A stretch of 64,000 nt of DNA, from contig CAZZVE010000001.1 of assembly GCA_964657325.1 (NCBI GenBank), forward strand, positions 1 to 64,000, in the 5' to 3' direction. Origin of the DNA: JBBQVS01 sp964657325. Its GTDB lineage: Bacteria; Chloroflexota; Ktedonobacteria; Ktedonobacterales; Ktedonobacteraceae. The stretch's first letter is position 1, and each line of letters opens with the position of its first letter. The translations under genes were made by a program, and so were the position numbers. Shown here one piece after another: positions 50,791 to 60,402 of this stretch. The notes under the pieces are model-generated. The model was not told the origin of the DNA. It made no database searches and worked only from the letters and a program-made list of their open reading frames with translations.

Positions 50791-52155
50791 CTAATATTTG
50801 TAAAAGTGTTGTAACGTCTCTGTCTCTGCTGACTTCTCTTTGAAAAAGTCTGACTCCGCACGTTTGACAGCGATATAGGATGTTGCGAGCAACGGTCCTA
50901 GTGCCTCTTTTAGTACGCTATCGTGTTCTAGCTCGTCAAGGGCTTCGTCAAACGTTGTGGGGAGACGACGAATACCACGTTTTTCGCGCTCCTCATCACT
51001 GTAGTTCCCTGGATCAATCTGTTGTGGTTCACCTGGATCAATCTTGTTCTTGATGCCATCTAGCCCAGCAGCAATGAACGCGCCCATAGCAAGATAGGGA
51101 TTACCACTATGATCGGCGGCTTTTAGTTCCAGGTTGATAGAATCCGCTTCACGGCCTTTATAGACCGAAGGCACACGGATCGCGCCTTCACGGTTATCGA
51201 AACCATAGACTCCGTAAGCTGAACTCCAATAATGTGGAAGTAGGCGGCGATATGAGTTTGGACTGCCACAGGTGATCGCTACGAGCGCACGAACATGTTG
51301 GAGGACCCCACCAATAAAATATGTTCCTAACTGGCTCAGGCCACCGCGTCTGTCCGCATCGTAGAACAAGTTGATGTGTTCGCGCTCACTTCCTTGAGTT
51401 CCCCACAAACTCAAATGAATATGTGCCCCACTACCTGCTTGATCGAGGAATGGCTTGGGAGCAAAGGAGGCAAAGAGATTGTATTTACGAGCAACACTGC
51501 GTACAGTTTCACGGATGAGACATACGTTATCAGCAGCACGTAGAACGTTAGCATGCCGAACTGAAAGCTCTTGTTGCGAGGGTCCAAGTTCAGTATGAAA
51601 CAACTCAACAGAAATACCTTGTGTCTCAAGTGCTGTCAAAATAGCGTCAATCACCTCTGCCTGATCGTCCAGACCAATACTGCTGTAGCAAAGGCTAGAG
51701 TCGGCGGGAACATAGATTCCTGTTTCGTCCTCACGCGCCAGGTAAAACTCATGCTCAACAGCCGCCTCTGCACGCATCCCTTGCTCGGCAAGACGAGCGA
51801 TCATGCGTTTGAGAAAGGTACGTGGGCACGCCTCCCATGGCGTTCCATCAGTGAGGATCATGTCGCATAACATACTACCTGTATGAGGAGCGTAAGGCAA
51901 AACAGTGAATGTTGCAGGGTCAGGCGTTAAACGGAATTCACCAACTGGCCCCATTCCTTCAACAGAGGCAAGCGACTCAACACCAGTAAAAGCTTGCATG
52001 GCCAGTGTCTGACCAATACCCTCATTGATACGCGTCCCAAGCTTGCTTGCATGAGTTGCTTTTCCTCGAATGATACCGCCATTGTCACAATACAAGAAAC
52101 GTACAAGACGCAGGTTGGCAGCCTGTGCCTGCTCTACAACATCTTGAGCATTCAT
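50791..52155 (-). CDS. Glutamine-synthetase-family ligase 2
   Basis: 454 residues. Conserved blocks: VRFLYCDNGGIIRGKA (beta-grasp), AEAAVEHEFYLAREDE (ExE), ELGPSQQELSVRHAN, SGAHIHLSLWG (His loop), SPNSYRRLLPHYWSSAYGVYGFDNREGAIRVPS and SINLELKAADHSGNPYLAMGAFIAAGL. The pattern fits GlnA-like gamma-glutamyl ligases rather than true GlnA. It is only modestly similar to the copy at 44780 by eye, so the two probably use different amines. AGGAG is eight bases before the ATG. Convergent with permease 2. Confidence 0.9.
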   Translation of the reverse strand: MNAQDVVEQAQAANLRLVRFLYCDNGGIIRGKATHASKLGTRINEGIGQTLAMQAFTGVESLASVEGMGPVGEFRLTPDPATFTVLPYAPHTGSMLCDMILTDGTPWEACPRTFLKRMIARLAEQGMRAEAAVEHEFYLAREDETGIYVPADSSLCYSSIGLDDQAEVIDAILTALETQGISVELFHTELGPSQQELSVRHANVLRAADNVCLIRETVRSVARKYNLFASFAPKPFLDQAGSGAHIHLSLWGTQGSEREHINLFYDADRRGGLSQLGTYFIGGVLQHVRALVAITCGSPNSYRRLLPHYWSSAYGVYGFDNREGAIRVPSVYKGREADSINLELKAADHSGNPYLAMGAFIAAGLDGIKNKIDPGEPQQIDPGNYSDEEREKRGIRRLPTTFDEALDELEHDSVLKEALGPLLATSYIAVKRAESDFFKEKSAETETLQHFYKY

Positions 52156-52298
52156 ACATAGTTCTCCTATTCCTAATACTCTTGTAATAAGGAACTAGCT
52201 AGGTTTATAGGATGGTAGTATATCAAAGTACCTTATAGAAAACAAGAACTACTCACATACTCTTTTCTTGATGCTCTAGGCTTTCTTGATATAAATAA

Positions 52299-52559
52299 AA
52301 AGTAAAAGCCAAATTTCATAGTACGCGCATCTTTCCAATGCCTGTTCTCGTGATAAGTTCTATCATTGGTCCGATAGTCTGTCTGCTTGCTATCGTCGAT
52401 ACGCTCTTTATTGCATGGATACCTCAAATACCAAATACGTACTGGTTCTATATTGTTGGTGGTGTGACCATCGTGTGCATCATTATCGCCGCGATTGGCA
52501 GTATCCTTGCCAGTAGCGAGGCGAGTTGGCAAAGTACAGAAAGTATCTATAGAAAGTAG
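52299..52559 (+). pseudogene. 3' fragment of an APC permease gene
   Basis: About 87 codons ending at the TAG 52557-52559. The reading KFHSTRIFPMPVLVISS, YWFYIVGGVTIVCIIIAAIGSILASSEASW aligns with the last about 80 residues of permease 2 (FHAKRIFPMPVLWLA, HWWYIVGGITVICLVVAGIGSALANSEALW). An in-frame stop lies just upstream and no 5' part is present. It retains a downstream hairpin (52564-52619). A relic of a deleted permease gene; an isolated two-helix peptide from ATG 52338 is possible but unlikely to be functional. Confidence 0.85.
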
Positions 52560-52563
52560 TCTT

Positions 52564-52619
52564 TACAGAACCAAAAACTAGAAGCATACAATTGTATACT
52601 TCTAGTTTTTGGTTCTGTA
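52564..52619. terminator. 28-bp-arm hairpin
   Basis: Inverted repeat over 56 bp without spacer, one mismatch, starting TACAGAACCAAAAACTAG. Placed between the permease relic and convergent APC permease 3. Confidence 0.8.
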
Positions 52620-52637
52620 CTATAATATGTCTAGTTG

Positions 52638-54152
52638 CTACTGTGTTACTTGAGCAATAAGTTCCTCATCACTCAACTGCTTCCTCTTCACTGCACTCTG
52701 TCCAACAAAGAAGAGAACGGCTCCGATAATCAGCGAAACAAGCGCAATACCGCTAATCAGGAGTTGCCACTGTGACAAGGATATATCACCTGTAGAAGTC
52801 CAGGGGCCAGTAAAAATTACAAACACCCCAAAGGCACTTGCTAGTGCCCCAATGACTGCACACAAGTAAAACACCCAGTCGGGGGCAAGCTGAATGCGTG
52901 AGAAGGTTTCACGATACTTGCTACGAATGATAATCACGTCAACAAACAAAATTACCATTGATACACACCAAATTACTGTTACCGCCGCTTGGAGTATCCA
53001 ATAGATGTCTGTGGATAAGTTAACAGCTGTGAATCCTGTCTTGATGGCGTAAGGAACAATGATAAACGCTAAAGCCGTAAAGAACGCTGCAATAACTGTT
53101 TGGACCAGCATGGCGACCCACGGTACTTTGTTGGCATTGACCTTACTAATCACTGCTGGTAGACGCTGATCGAGTCCTGAGACGAAGAGCAAGCGACCAA
53201 ACGAATAGTTGTATACAGCAGTGTTAAAGAGAAAGAAACCGATGAAAATGAAGTTCACGACGATACCAAGGAACGGACCTGCCGCGCCAAAACCGCGCTG
53301 AACTGCCTCTGAAACTGCCGCCGGACTGCCCTGATCTTTTATGGGAACGGCCATCATCACTCCAAAGGTGCCGATAAGATATGCAACGATGACAACAGCA
53401 GCACCCCAGAGGAGATAGCGTGTAATAGAGCGTGTGTTGTTGATTTCAACACCCATGTTAAGAGGTACCTCTACACCAAGCAGTGCCAAGATAACAGTAC
53501 CATAGAAGGTGTAGGTAGCAATGCTAGGAGACCAGTTATGCGGTGAGTAGTCCACCTTTGCCGCATGTCCACCAAAGAATGCAAGCAGGCCAGCAATACC
53601 GATCAGCAGAATTGCGCCACCATAAGCCACAAAGACTACGTTCACGAAGTTTTGTGTCACACGAAAGCGTAAGATGGAAATGAAAAATGAGAAGGCAATT
53701 ACGAGGATAATTACCAGACCTTGTTGCCACGGCTCACCCAGCCAACTACTATTGAACTGCTGAAGAAGCGAAACAACAGCGTCACCAGTAGCAATCATCA
53801 CCAGCACGCCAGGCCACCAAGAACAGAAACCTGCGAAGAAGCCCATGAATGGACCAAACGCCTTATTCGTCCATACATAGATAGAACCCTCGCCAGGGAA
53901 CATGAGACCAAGCTGACCTGTGACAATAGCACCCGGAATGAGGAAGGTTAGAAAACCAAGAATCCAGTACGAGTAGGCCGAAGGTCCGGCACCTGCTGCT
54001 ACACCAGCGGAATTGCTGATAAAGAGGACGATTGCGACAAAAATAGCAACCATATCGAAGGAATTCAATACTTTGGGGAGAATGCCGCCCGCGATACGCT
54101 CGGACCGTAAAACGTCGTTAGTGTTTGCATCACTACCAGAGGTTGCTGCCAT
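52638..54152 (-). CDS. APC-superfamily amino acid permease 3
   Basis: 504 residues from ATG 54152, about 12 helices. FDMVAIFVAIVLFISNSAGVAAGAG, LGLMFPGEGSIYVWTNKAFGPFMGFFAGF and LLGVEVPLNMGVEINNTRSITRYLLWG are APC consensus regions shared with permease 2. GGAGG is ten bases upstream of the chosen ATG; the frame is open to 54311 but adds 53 unconserved residues. It transports an amino acid or amine across the cytoplasmic membrane. Probably monocistronic. Confidence 0.9.
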   Translation of the reverse strand: MAATSGSDANTNDVLRSERIAGGILPKVLNSFDMVAIFVAIVLFISNSAGVAAGAGPSAYSYWILGFLTFLIPGAIVTGQLGLMFPGEGSIYVWTNKAFGPFMGFFAGFCSWWPGVLVMIATGDAVVSLLQQFNSSWLGEPWQQGLVIILVIAFSFFISILRFRVTQNFVNVVFVAYGGAILLIGIAGLLAFFGGHAAKVDYSPHNWSPSIATYTFYGTVILALLGVEVPLNMGVEINNTRSITRYLLWGAAVVIVAYLIGTFGVMMAVPIKDQGSPAAVSEAVQRGFGAAGPFLGIVVNFIFIGFFLFNTAVYNYSFGRLLFVSGLDQRLPAVISKVNANKVPWVAMLVQTVIAAFFTALAFIIVPYAIKTGFTAVNLSTDIYWILQAAVTVIWCVSMVILFVDVIIIRSKYRETFSRIQLAPDWVFYLCAVIGALASAFGVFVIFTGPWTSTGDISLSQWQLLISGIALVSLIIGAVLFFVGQSAVKRKQLSDEELIAQVTQ

Positions 54153-54482
54153 GTAAACTATACCTCCAAATAAATCTTGCTGCCTTACATTAAGCATTGC
54201 ATGACGCATATTTTGAGAAACTAGCGACAATTCTGTATTGAGTATCATCAATACGTGACCAAAAACATTTTTCCTTTCTCTACTCACACTAAACAGAAAA
54301 TAGCACCTCAAAGATTATCTGTGTGTGCTTACTTCATGAGAAATAGAAGTGTGTCTTCCTACCATCTTCATAATAATAGGGATATTTCTCATTGCAGGTA
54401 TGATAGAGTATCGTGTAACATTCTGTCAAGAGCTACAGCTTGCTTGTTCATGCCATATATGAGGATGAAGAAGCGAAAAGGT

Positions 54483-54577
54483 CCACGGACGCCCACAAGG
54501 GGCGACCCTACCATACAACGTTTGTTTGCGCTCTGCACATCGTGTATAGTAGGGTCGCCCCTTGTGGGCGTCCGTGG
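54483..54577. mobile_element. 95-bp palindromic MITE-like element (family C)
   Basis: Perfect 29-bp terminal inverted repeats (54483-54511 / 54549-54577) starting CCACGGACGCCCACAAGG, extendable inward with one mismatch, and a 37-bp centre. It lies in the gap upstream of permease 3. A decayed solo arm follows at 54618-54636. Confidence 0.82.
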
Positions 54578-54617
54578 GTCTCCATGTCCAATCCTTTAAC
54601 CGTATTTAAATAGTATT

Positions 54618-54636
54618 GCCCCTTGTGTGCATCCGC
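54618..54636. repeat. Decayed family C arm
   Basis: GCCCCTTGTGTGCATCCGC differs from the intact arm (GCCCCTTGTGGGCGTCCGT) at three positions. Confidence 0.55.
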
Positions 54637-54666
54637 AGTATTCCCAAAGTATTTTCCCAAGACGCA

Positions 54667-55617
54667 TTACTTCATGCACTGCTCCGCGAACAACCGAACG
54701 GATTGAAGGTGAGCGGCATCTGGAAACCAGATAATCACCTCCTGTACACCTACCTCCTCATATTCAGCAAGACGTTCCCGAATCGTTTCTGGTGTGCCGA
54801 AGAGCGATTGTAGGCGCAATGTGTCCAGTTGATTGCGTGAGGATGCAGGCAGTTTCTCTAATGCCTCTTCCTCTGTCTCACCAATCGTACAGTTGATAAG
54901 TAGTGTACGTTTGATGCTGTTATAGTCGCGCCCGATATCTTCACAATGCTGTTTCAGGATAGCAAACTTATGTTCAAGCACAGGAATATCAGCGTTCGAG
55001 ATATTGCAGGCATCACCATATTGTGCGACCAATTTGAGCGTGACTTGCTCACCTGATCCACCAATCAAGAGAGGAATATGTGGTTTCTGCACACCTTTTG
55101 GTGAATTGATAGCTCCGCGAACCTGATAGTATTTGCCTTCAAATACGGCCTCTTCTTGCGTCCACATCGCATGAAAAACCTGAACTGCCTCGCGCAGATA
55201 GCGTAAACGTTCGGGTGCCTCGGGATATTCATAGCCATAAGCGTGGTATTCATGCTCGTACCAACCTGCACCAATGCCAAAGTCGAGTCGTCCATGCGAT
55301 AACACATCGACGGTTGACGCCATCTTCGCCATAAGTGCAGGATTGCGATAGCCGTTACACGTCACCATTTGCCCAATGCGCACCCGTTTGGTGTCACGAG
55401 CAAGTGCGGCAGTACTCGTCCAGCACTCAAACGTAACCTCTTGTGTGGGAACAGGCACTGTATGAAAATGGTCAAAGAGCCAGATGGAGGAATAATCAAG
55501 TGCCTCCGCCTCTTGTGCGACGCGCGTCATTGTCTCGTATGCCTCAACGGGGTCAGCAATCCCTACAAGGTCCATACGCCATCCCTGTGGAACAATGATT
55601 CCATACTGCATTGTCAT
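54667..55617 (-). CDS. LLM-class F420-dependent oxidoreductase (luciferase-like)
   Basis: 316 residues, luciferase-like TIM barrel. SIWLFDHFHTVP, VRIGQMVTCNGYRNPALMAKMASTVDVLSHGRLDFGIGAGWYEHEYHAYGYEYP and KPHIPLLIGGSGEQVTLKLVAQYGDACNI are the hallmark segments of the F420-using group. It transfers hydride between F420 and an unknown substrate. GAGGAG is nine bases before the ATG. It is 38 bp downstream of the SagB-type gene on the same strand and could be cotranscribed. Confidence 0.9.
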   Translation of the reverse strand: MTMQYGIIVPQGWRMDLVGIADPVEAYETMTRVAQEAEALDYSSIWLFDHFHTVPVPTQEVTFECWTSTAALARDTKRVRIGQMVTCNGYRNPALMAKMASTVDVLSHGRLDFGIGAGWYEHEYHAYGYEYPEAPERLRYLREAVQVFHAMWTQEEAVFEGKYYQVRGAINSPKGVQKPHIPLLIGGSGEQVTLKLVAQYGDACNISNADIPVLEHKFAILKQHCEDIGRDYNSIKRTLLINCTIGETEEEALEKLPASSRNQLDTLRLQSLFGTPETIRERLAEYEEVGVQEVIIWFPDAAHLQSVRLFAEQCMK

Positions 55618-55655
55618 ATACGAACGCTCCTCTATGTTTTAACTAATAGACACTA

Positions 55656-57194
55656 CTATTTACTTTTTCTGAATGGCTTTCCAAGAGCAATCAAAAACAT
55701 TACACTTTTTCCAGCACTGTGAAGTGAGAAAAAAGACGTAACTTCATCGTCAAAAAAGGTAAGCCCTGTTGCTCCCAAACGTAAAGCGTATGCAGCTAGA
55801 TACAGTTTGCCAGCAAGAATAGACGCTTCCAGTTGTGCAACACGATAGCCTCGATCTCCGAAGCGTGCCAGCACTGGCTCTAAATCAGCTAAAAAGTAAA
55901 TGTTGACAGCAGCATCTCCTCCCAGGTCCTGATCGAGTGCGAGGTGAAAGGCAGTCTCTCGAAAATCGCCTCTTTGCAGAAGTTCGAGTGCTTGTTCTTT
56001 TCGATGTAGGATGTATGTTCCCGCCTCCAGGCCATCTACAGCGTTTACAATCAAGTAAAGGTCATTTATTGGCCTCTCTACAGGCTCCATACAATCGGCA
56101 GGGATGCTATGCAAACATCGTGTGAGCATCGTTGAAAGCTGCTCAAAGGAGAGAGCGTCTCTAGTAAAGCGACGTGTAGAGCCTCTCCGTTGAATTACTT
56201 CCTCGATTGAGTCTTCGGACAATTGCGTAGGGGCAAGAGGTGTGAGTGGCAGTAGTGATTGGGTAGAAGTCGCAAGCGTTTTTTGTGGTGGAACGCCGCG
56301 CCATGCTGCAACCTCCGTTTCCGACGTGAGTGAGGTGGCCGCCTGGATTGTATGAATCAGGGGAAACAAGTATTCTCGCTCTGAAAGTCGGACTGTAGGG
56401 AGGTGCAATGGTACGATAGGAGGAGTTGCGGTTGGTTTCTCGCTAGTGTGTCCTAGCGCAATGAGTGAGACCGCTGCTTCCTTCTGTGTGTCAATATCGA
56501 GAAGTTGATGTACTTGCTTATCTACGAATCCCAGGATAATCTTCGCTGGTACCTGTACTGATGCGGACTCAGCAAGGAGATTAGCTAAAATAGTACCATT
56601 ATCCCAGAATGTATGACGATACATTCGCGCTTGATACTTATAGGCATTCCGCCAAAATGTGCTTGTACAAATGAGAATAGCGGGAGCCTCTGCTATTGAC
56701 AGTTCATTCCCTGTTGCCTCAACAAGCACTTGCCGAAAATCACCTGCGCGCAATTGTCTAAAACTCGTATCATGTGCATCAAAGTGATACACTCCTGCTG
56801 AAAGTTCTGGCACATCACCACAAACGATGTAGAGTTCAATATGGAAAAGTGCACCTGTACAAGCTGCTGCTCTTAGTGCATACTCTTGACCGGACGCTAG
56901 ATGAAGCTTTTTGGTCACTCCATTCGCAAAAAAACACAAACGCGCAAGCATCTCGCGATCTGGTATCTGCTCTTCTTTAGAGAAGGCAACTGGCGACGCG
57001 ATAGCATCGAGTGCGGACATAGTAGAGGAGGCAAAACTATTTGGCAGGACAAGTGGTTCTAGCGATGAGTAAATTTTATAAGGCAAAGGACGATCATTTC
57101 TATCCATTTGATACAAGTCTTGTTCGACGCTTTGGACCGAATGATTTGTCCTCGTATGATATCGCAGTGCTACACTACCAATACTGTTACCCAC
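55656..57194 (-). CDS. Tandem SagB-type nitroreductase-fold dehydrogenase
   Basis: 512 residues with two nitroreductase-fold halves. The N-terminal half (about 1-250) opens with YHTRTNHSVQSVEQDLYQMDR, typical of SagB-type dehydrogenases, and has LRAAACTGALFHIELYIVC and NAYKYQARMYRHTFWDNGTILANLLAESA. The C-terminal half (about 320-512) has IEEVIQRRGSTRRFTRDALSFEQLSTML (FMN-binding RRS/RR motif) and GDRGYRVAQLEASILAGKLYLAAYALRLGATGLTFFDDEV. SagB-type enzymes oxidise azolines in RiPPs, but no YcaO or precursor gene is visible here. The start is GTG 57194 with AGGAG eight bases upstream. Confidence 0.85.
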   Translation of the reverse strand: MGNSIGSVALRYHTRTNHSVQSVEQDLYQMDRNDRPLPYKIYSSLEPLVLPNSFASSTMSALDAIASPVAFSKEEQIPDREMLARLCFFANGVTKKLHLASGQEYALRAAACTGALFHIELYIVCGDVPELSAGVYHFDAHDTSFRQLRAGDFRQVLVEATGNELSIAEAPAILICTSTFWRNAYKYQARMYRHTFWDNGTILANLLAESASVQVPAKIILGFVDKQVHQLLDIDTQKEAAVSLIALGHTSEKPTATPPIVPLHLPTVRLSEREYLFPLIHTIQAATSLTSETEVAAWRGVPPQKTLATSTQSLLPLTPLAPTQLSEDSIEEVIQRRGSTRRFTRDALSFEQLSTMLTRCLHSIPADCMEPVERPINDLYLIVNAVDGLEAGTYILHRKEQALELLQRGDFRETAFHLALDQDLGGDAAVNIYFLADLEPVLARFGDRGYRVAQLEASILAGKLYLAAYALRLGATGLTFFDDEVTSFFSLHSAGKSVMFLIALGKPFRKSK

Positions 57195-57416
57195 AAAGTA
57201 GACTCCTCTTCGTCTATGTCTGCAACTCTATCAATGGAATGCTGTTTCTATAATTTTACCACCTTTTTTTTGTGAAATTGTACAGATACATGACGTAGTA
57301 TAAAGAAGAGTAGTGTGCAATATCACCGACGCTGTTGATAGCTTCCCTCCTCTACACTCAATAACTACGAAGATGTGGGCGAACCTCGCACGGCCCACCG
57401 TGAAAGGGATCGTTTC

Positions 57417-60398
57417 GTGCAGCGTAAGAATCGCGTTTTGGAAGCACTACGTTTCTTGTGTGAACAACCTGTGCAACAAAATACAACATTTTTGTTACGT
57501 CGTCACACTGGCTTTAGTGCCGAAGAGGTTGCGGAACAGGCAGCGATAGACCGCACAAACGCCAGCCGTGACTTGAATCAGCTAGCCCAGGAAGGCGTTA
57601 TAGAGCGTTTCCCTGGACGCCCTGTACTATTCGCTGTGAAAACAGCCGTCGATGAGCCTATCGCATCACTTGCCAGGAGTTCGGTACAAAATACAGCATC
57701 ATCTCGCATACCATCATCATCAACCAAGTCTTCCACACCTATACAAGCTGTGCAAGAACCTACTATGATTGCTGCATCGGTCTCTACAGGAACTGTTGCC
57801 ACAAGTTTTGACACATTGATCGGCAGTAACGAGGGTTTAAAAGTTGCTATTCAGCAAGCACAAGCTGCTATACTCTATCCACCACGTGGTTTACACACGC
57901 TTCTACATGGTCCTAGTGGTGTTGGCAAAACAACGCTGGCGCGCCTCATGCATGCTTTTGCATTGGAGCAACAAGCATTGGCATCCGATGCACCATTTGT
58001 TAGCTTTAACTGTGCTGACTATGCAGGCAACCCGCAACTACTTATGGCTCATCTCTTCGGTGTTGTACGTGGCGCCTATACGGGCGCGGAGCATGATCGT
58101 GAGGGCTTAGTTGAACAAGCACATCATGGCATACTCTTTTTAGACGAAGTGCATCGCTTGCCGCCAGAGGGTCAGGAGATGCTCTTTTACCTGATGGACA
58201 GCGAACGCTTCCGACGTATGGGCGATACACGCGAACGCCAAGCATCACTACTGCTGCTAGCGGCAACAACCGAGGACCCAACCATTAGTTTACTCCCGAC
58301 ATTTCGTCGCCGTATTCCGATGACGATTACGCTTCCAGGGCTACAAGAGCGTACCATAACCGAACGTTATGAACTCATTCGCGCCTTTTTCACTACTGAG
58401 TGTAGCAGTATTGGCGTACATATTCATGTCGCGCCACAGGTCTTACGCGCGCTCTTACTCTATGATTGTGTAGGCAATATTGGGCAGCTTCGCACCGATG
58501 TTCAGCTCATCTGTGCTCGCGCCTATCTGGACTATCGCACAAAAAATTTACCCGAACTCAGCGTGTCTACAGAGACACTGCCAGAGCATGTACGACGTGG
58601 ACTATTACGAACCGCAGAGATGCATCGTGCATTAGAGCCACTATTATATACTCTCGATGCAACACACAGTTTTACACCTTCTGGATTGAGCCTTGAACGT
58701 ATTCCAGAATCAGCGCGTGACCTTTATAATACAATCAACAGCGACCTGAACGCGCTTCGCAATGGAGGACTTTCGGAGCAAGAGATCAATCAACTATTGC
58801 ATCTTGACATTCAACACTACTTTCAGCGTTTCGCTGATACTCTCAATACTCCTCATCAAGAGCAACACGAAACCGTCTCGCATCTTGTAAATGAACATAT
58901 TATGACCGTGAGCCATACCATTATTCAGTATGCAGAAGAGCAGCTAGGGCGTACATTTCCTGAAAAGCTTTCTCTTGTACTCACACTTCATTTAATGAGT
59001 GCTTTGGAACATATCGCGCATGGTCATCATCTTGTAATGCCTGCCCTGCAAGCTATGCGTCACACCTATCCAATAGAGTATGAGGTCGCGCAAATGGCCT
59101 TACTACAGGTGCGTTCGCTGCTAGGTGTCTCCTTACCTGAAAGTGAGACGGATGTATTAACTGTTCTCCTGGCCAATGCAGACACACTGCTAAGTAGTGA
59201 GGAGGCAACTATAGGCGTTGTTGTGGCAGCACATGGACGAGGTGTTGCTCAAGGATTGGCAGAACTGGCAAACACACTTGTCGGTGTCAATTCTATCTCT
59301 TTCGTGGAACTTACGCTGGAACAATCGCCTGAAGAGATTGTGACGCAGGTTGCCCAACAGGTATCGTTAGCAGATCAGGGAAGTGGTGTCCTTCTCCTCG
59401 TTGATTTTGCCTCTTTGCTCTCACTTGGCGAATTAGTAGCGCAGCATACAGGAATACAGGTTCGCGCGCTTGCCGATGTGAGTACGCCAGTAGCTGTCGA
59501 GGCAGTGCGCCGAGGACAGCGTGCGAAACACATCACGCTCGATCAGTTAACAGCAAGTCTTGTACAGAGCACAATAGAGGTAGCGACCACTCCCTCTAGC
59601 ATAATGCGCACGTTTTCTGACGAGGCAACCGCACAAACTGCCTACTCGTCGCGTGTCATACTTTCCGTATGTCTCACGGGTTTTGGAAGTGCCACCAAAC
59701 TCGCGGAATTGATGGAGGAACGGCTTCCTGATCTTCATCGACAGAACGTAGAAATCATTTGTATGGACATCAACCTTTCAGGCAAAACTGAAGACGAGAT
59801 ACAACGCTTAGTAGGCAACCGACAAATTGTCGCCATTGTTGGTACCATCAATCCGCACCTGGAAAACTATCCCTTCCTCTCGCTGACGGAGATTCTCTTT
59901 GACGATGGTATCGCACGTCTGCGCACACTTCTAGGTGGCACACTCATTGATCCAGCCCTACTACAGCGTTCAACGTTACCACAAGTTGCGACACCAATCT
60001 TCACACAACGCACAGATTTAATTCGTGAAATCACGTACACGCTGAGTCAACGCCTCTTATTCCTCAATCCCACAAGAGCGGTACCACTCATCGAGCGTAT
60101 GATTGAACTGATCGAGGTCGAAGTTGGCGAAACGTTCGAGATCGAGGTATTAGCTGGTTTCATTCTCCACATTGCGTGTGTTCTTGAGCGTGGAATACAG
60201 CACAAAGGGATGCTTGTGAGCGACAAGGTACGTATGCAGGTAGAGCAGGAATTTCCACGCGAACTCAGCATATGCCGCCATGCGTTACAAATACTGAGTT
60301 CGCAGGTAGCTCGTCCTTTACCCGATGAGGAAGCGTACAATATTGTTGGTATTCTGAGACAAGTTGACATCTTTTTTGGGGACGAGATTGGGCTGTGA
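57417..60398 (+). CDS. LevR-type PRD-containing sigma-54 activator
   Basis: 993 residues. N-terminal winged helix (about 1-75; AAIDRTNASRDLNQLAQEGVIERFPGRP). The AAA+ domain (about 130-380) has GPSGVGKTT, VVRGAYTGA (an intact sigma-54 contact loop, F to Y), GILFLDEVHRLP and RRRIPM. PRD1 is at about 486-590, an EIIA-Man-like domain at about 598-730 with the His in VVAAHGRG, an EIIB-like domain near VILSVCLTGFGSATKL, and PRD2 at about 866-986 (HIACVLERG). Phosphorylation by PTS proteins should tune activity. GTG 57417 has AAAGG nine bases upstream; GTG 57375 is in frame. The target is the sigma-54 promoter 79 bp downstream. Confidence 0.93.
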   Translation: MQRKNRVLEALRFLCEQPVQQNTTFLLRRHTGFSAEEVAEQAAIDRTNASRDLNQLAQEGVIERFPGRPVLFAVKTAVDEPIASLARSSVQNTASSRIPSSSTKSSTPIQAVQEPTMIAASVSTGTVATSFDTLIGSNEGLKVAIQQAQAAILYPPRGLHTLLHGPSGVGKTTLARLMHAFALEQQALASDAPFVSFNCADYAGNPQLLMAHLFGVVRGAYTGAEHDREGLVEQAHHGILFLDEVHRLPPEGQEMLFYLMDSERFRRMGDTRERQASLLLLAATTEDPTISLLPTFRRRIPMTITLPGLQERTITERYELIRAFFTTECSSIGVHIHVAPQVLRALLLYDCVGNIGQLRTDVQLICARAYLDYRTKNLPELSVSTETLPEHVRRGLLRTAEMHRALEPLLYTLDATHSFTPSGLSLERIPESARDLYNTINSDLNALRNGGLSEQEINQLLHLDIQHYFQRFADTLNTPHQEQHETVSHLVNEHIMTVSHTIIQYAEEQLGRTFPEKLSLVLTLHLMSALEHIAHGHHLVMPALQAMRHTYPIEYEVAQMALLQVRSLLGVSLPESETDVLTVLLANADTLLSSEEATIGVVVAAHGRGVAQGLAELANTLVGVNSISFVELTLEQSPEEIVTQVAQQVSLADQGSGVLLLVDFASLLSLGELVAQHTGIQVRALADVSTPVAVEAVRRGQRAKHITLDQLTASLVQSTIEVATTPSSIMRTFSDEATAQTAYSSRVILSVCLTGFGSATKLAELMEERLPDLHRQNVEIICMDINLSGKTEDEIQRLVGNRQIVAIVGTINPHLENYPFLSLTEILFDDGIARLRTLLGGTLIDPALLQRSTLPQVATPIFTQRTDLIREITYTLSQRLLFLNPTRAVPLIERMIELIEVEVGETFEIEVLAGFILHIACVLERGIQHKGMLVSDKVRMQVEQEFPRELSICRHALQILSSQVARPLPDEEAYNIVGILRQVDIFFGDEIGL

Positions 60399-60402
60399 GT
60401 GA

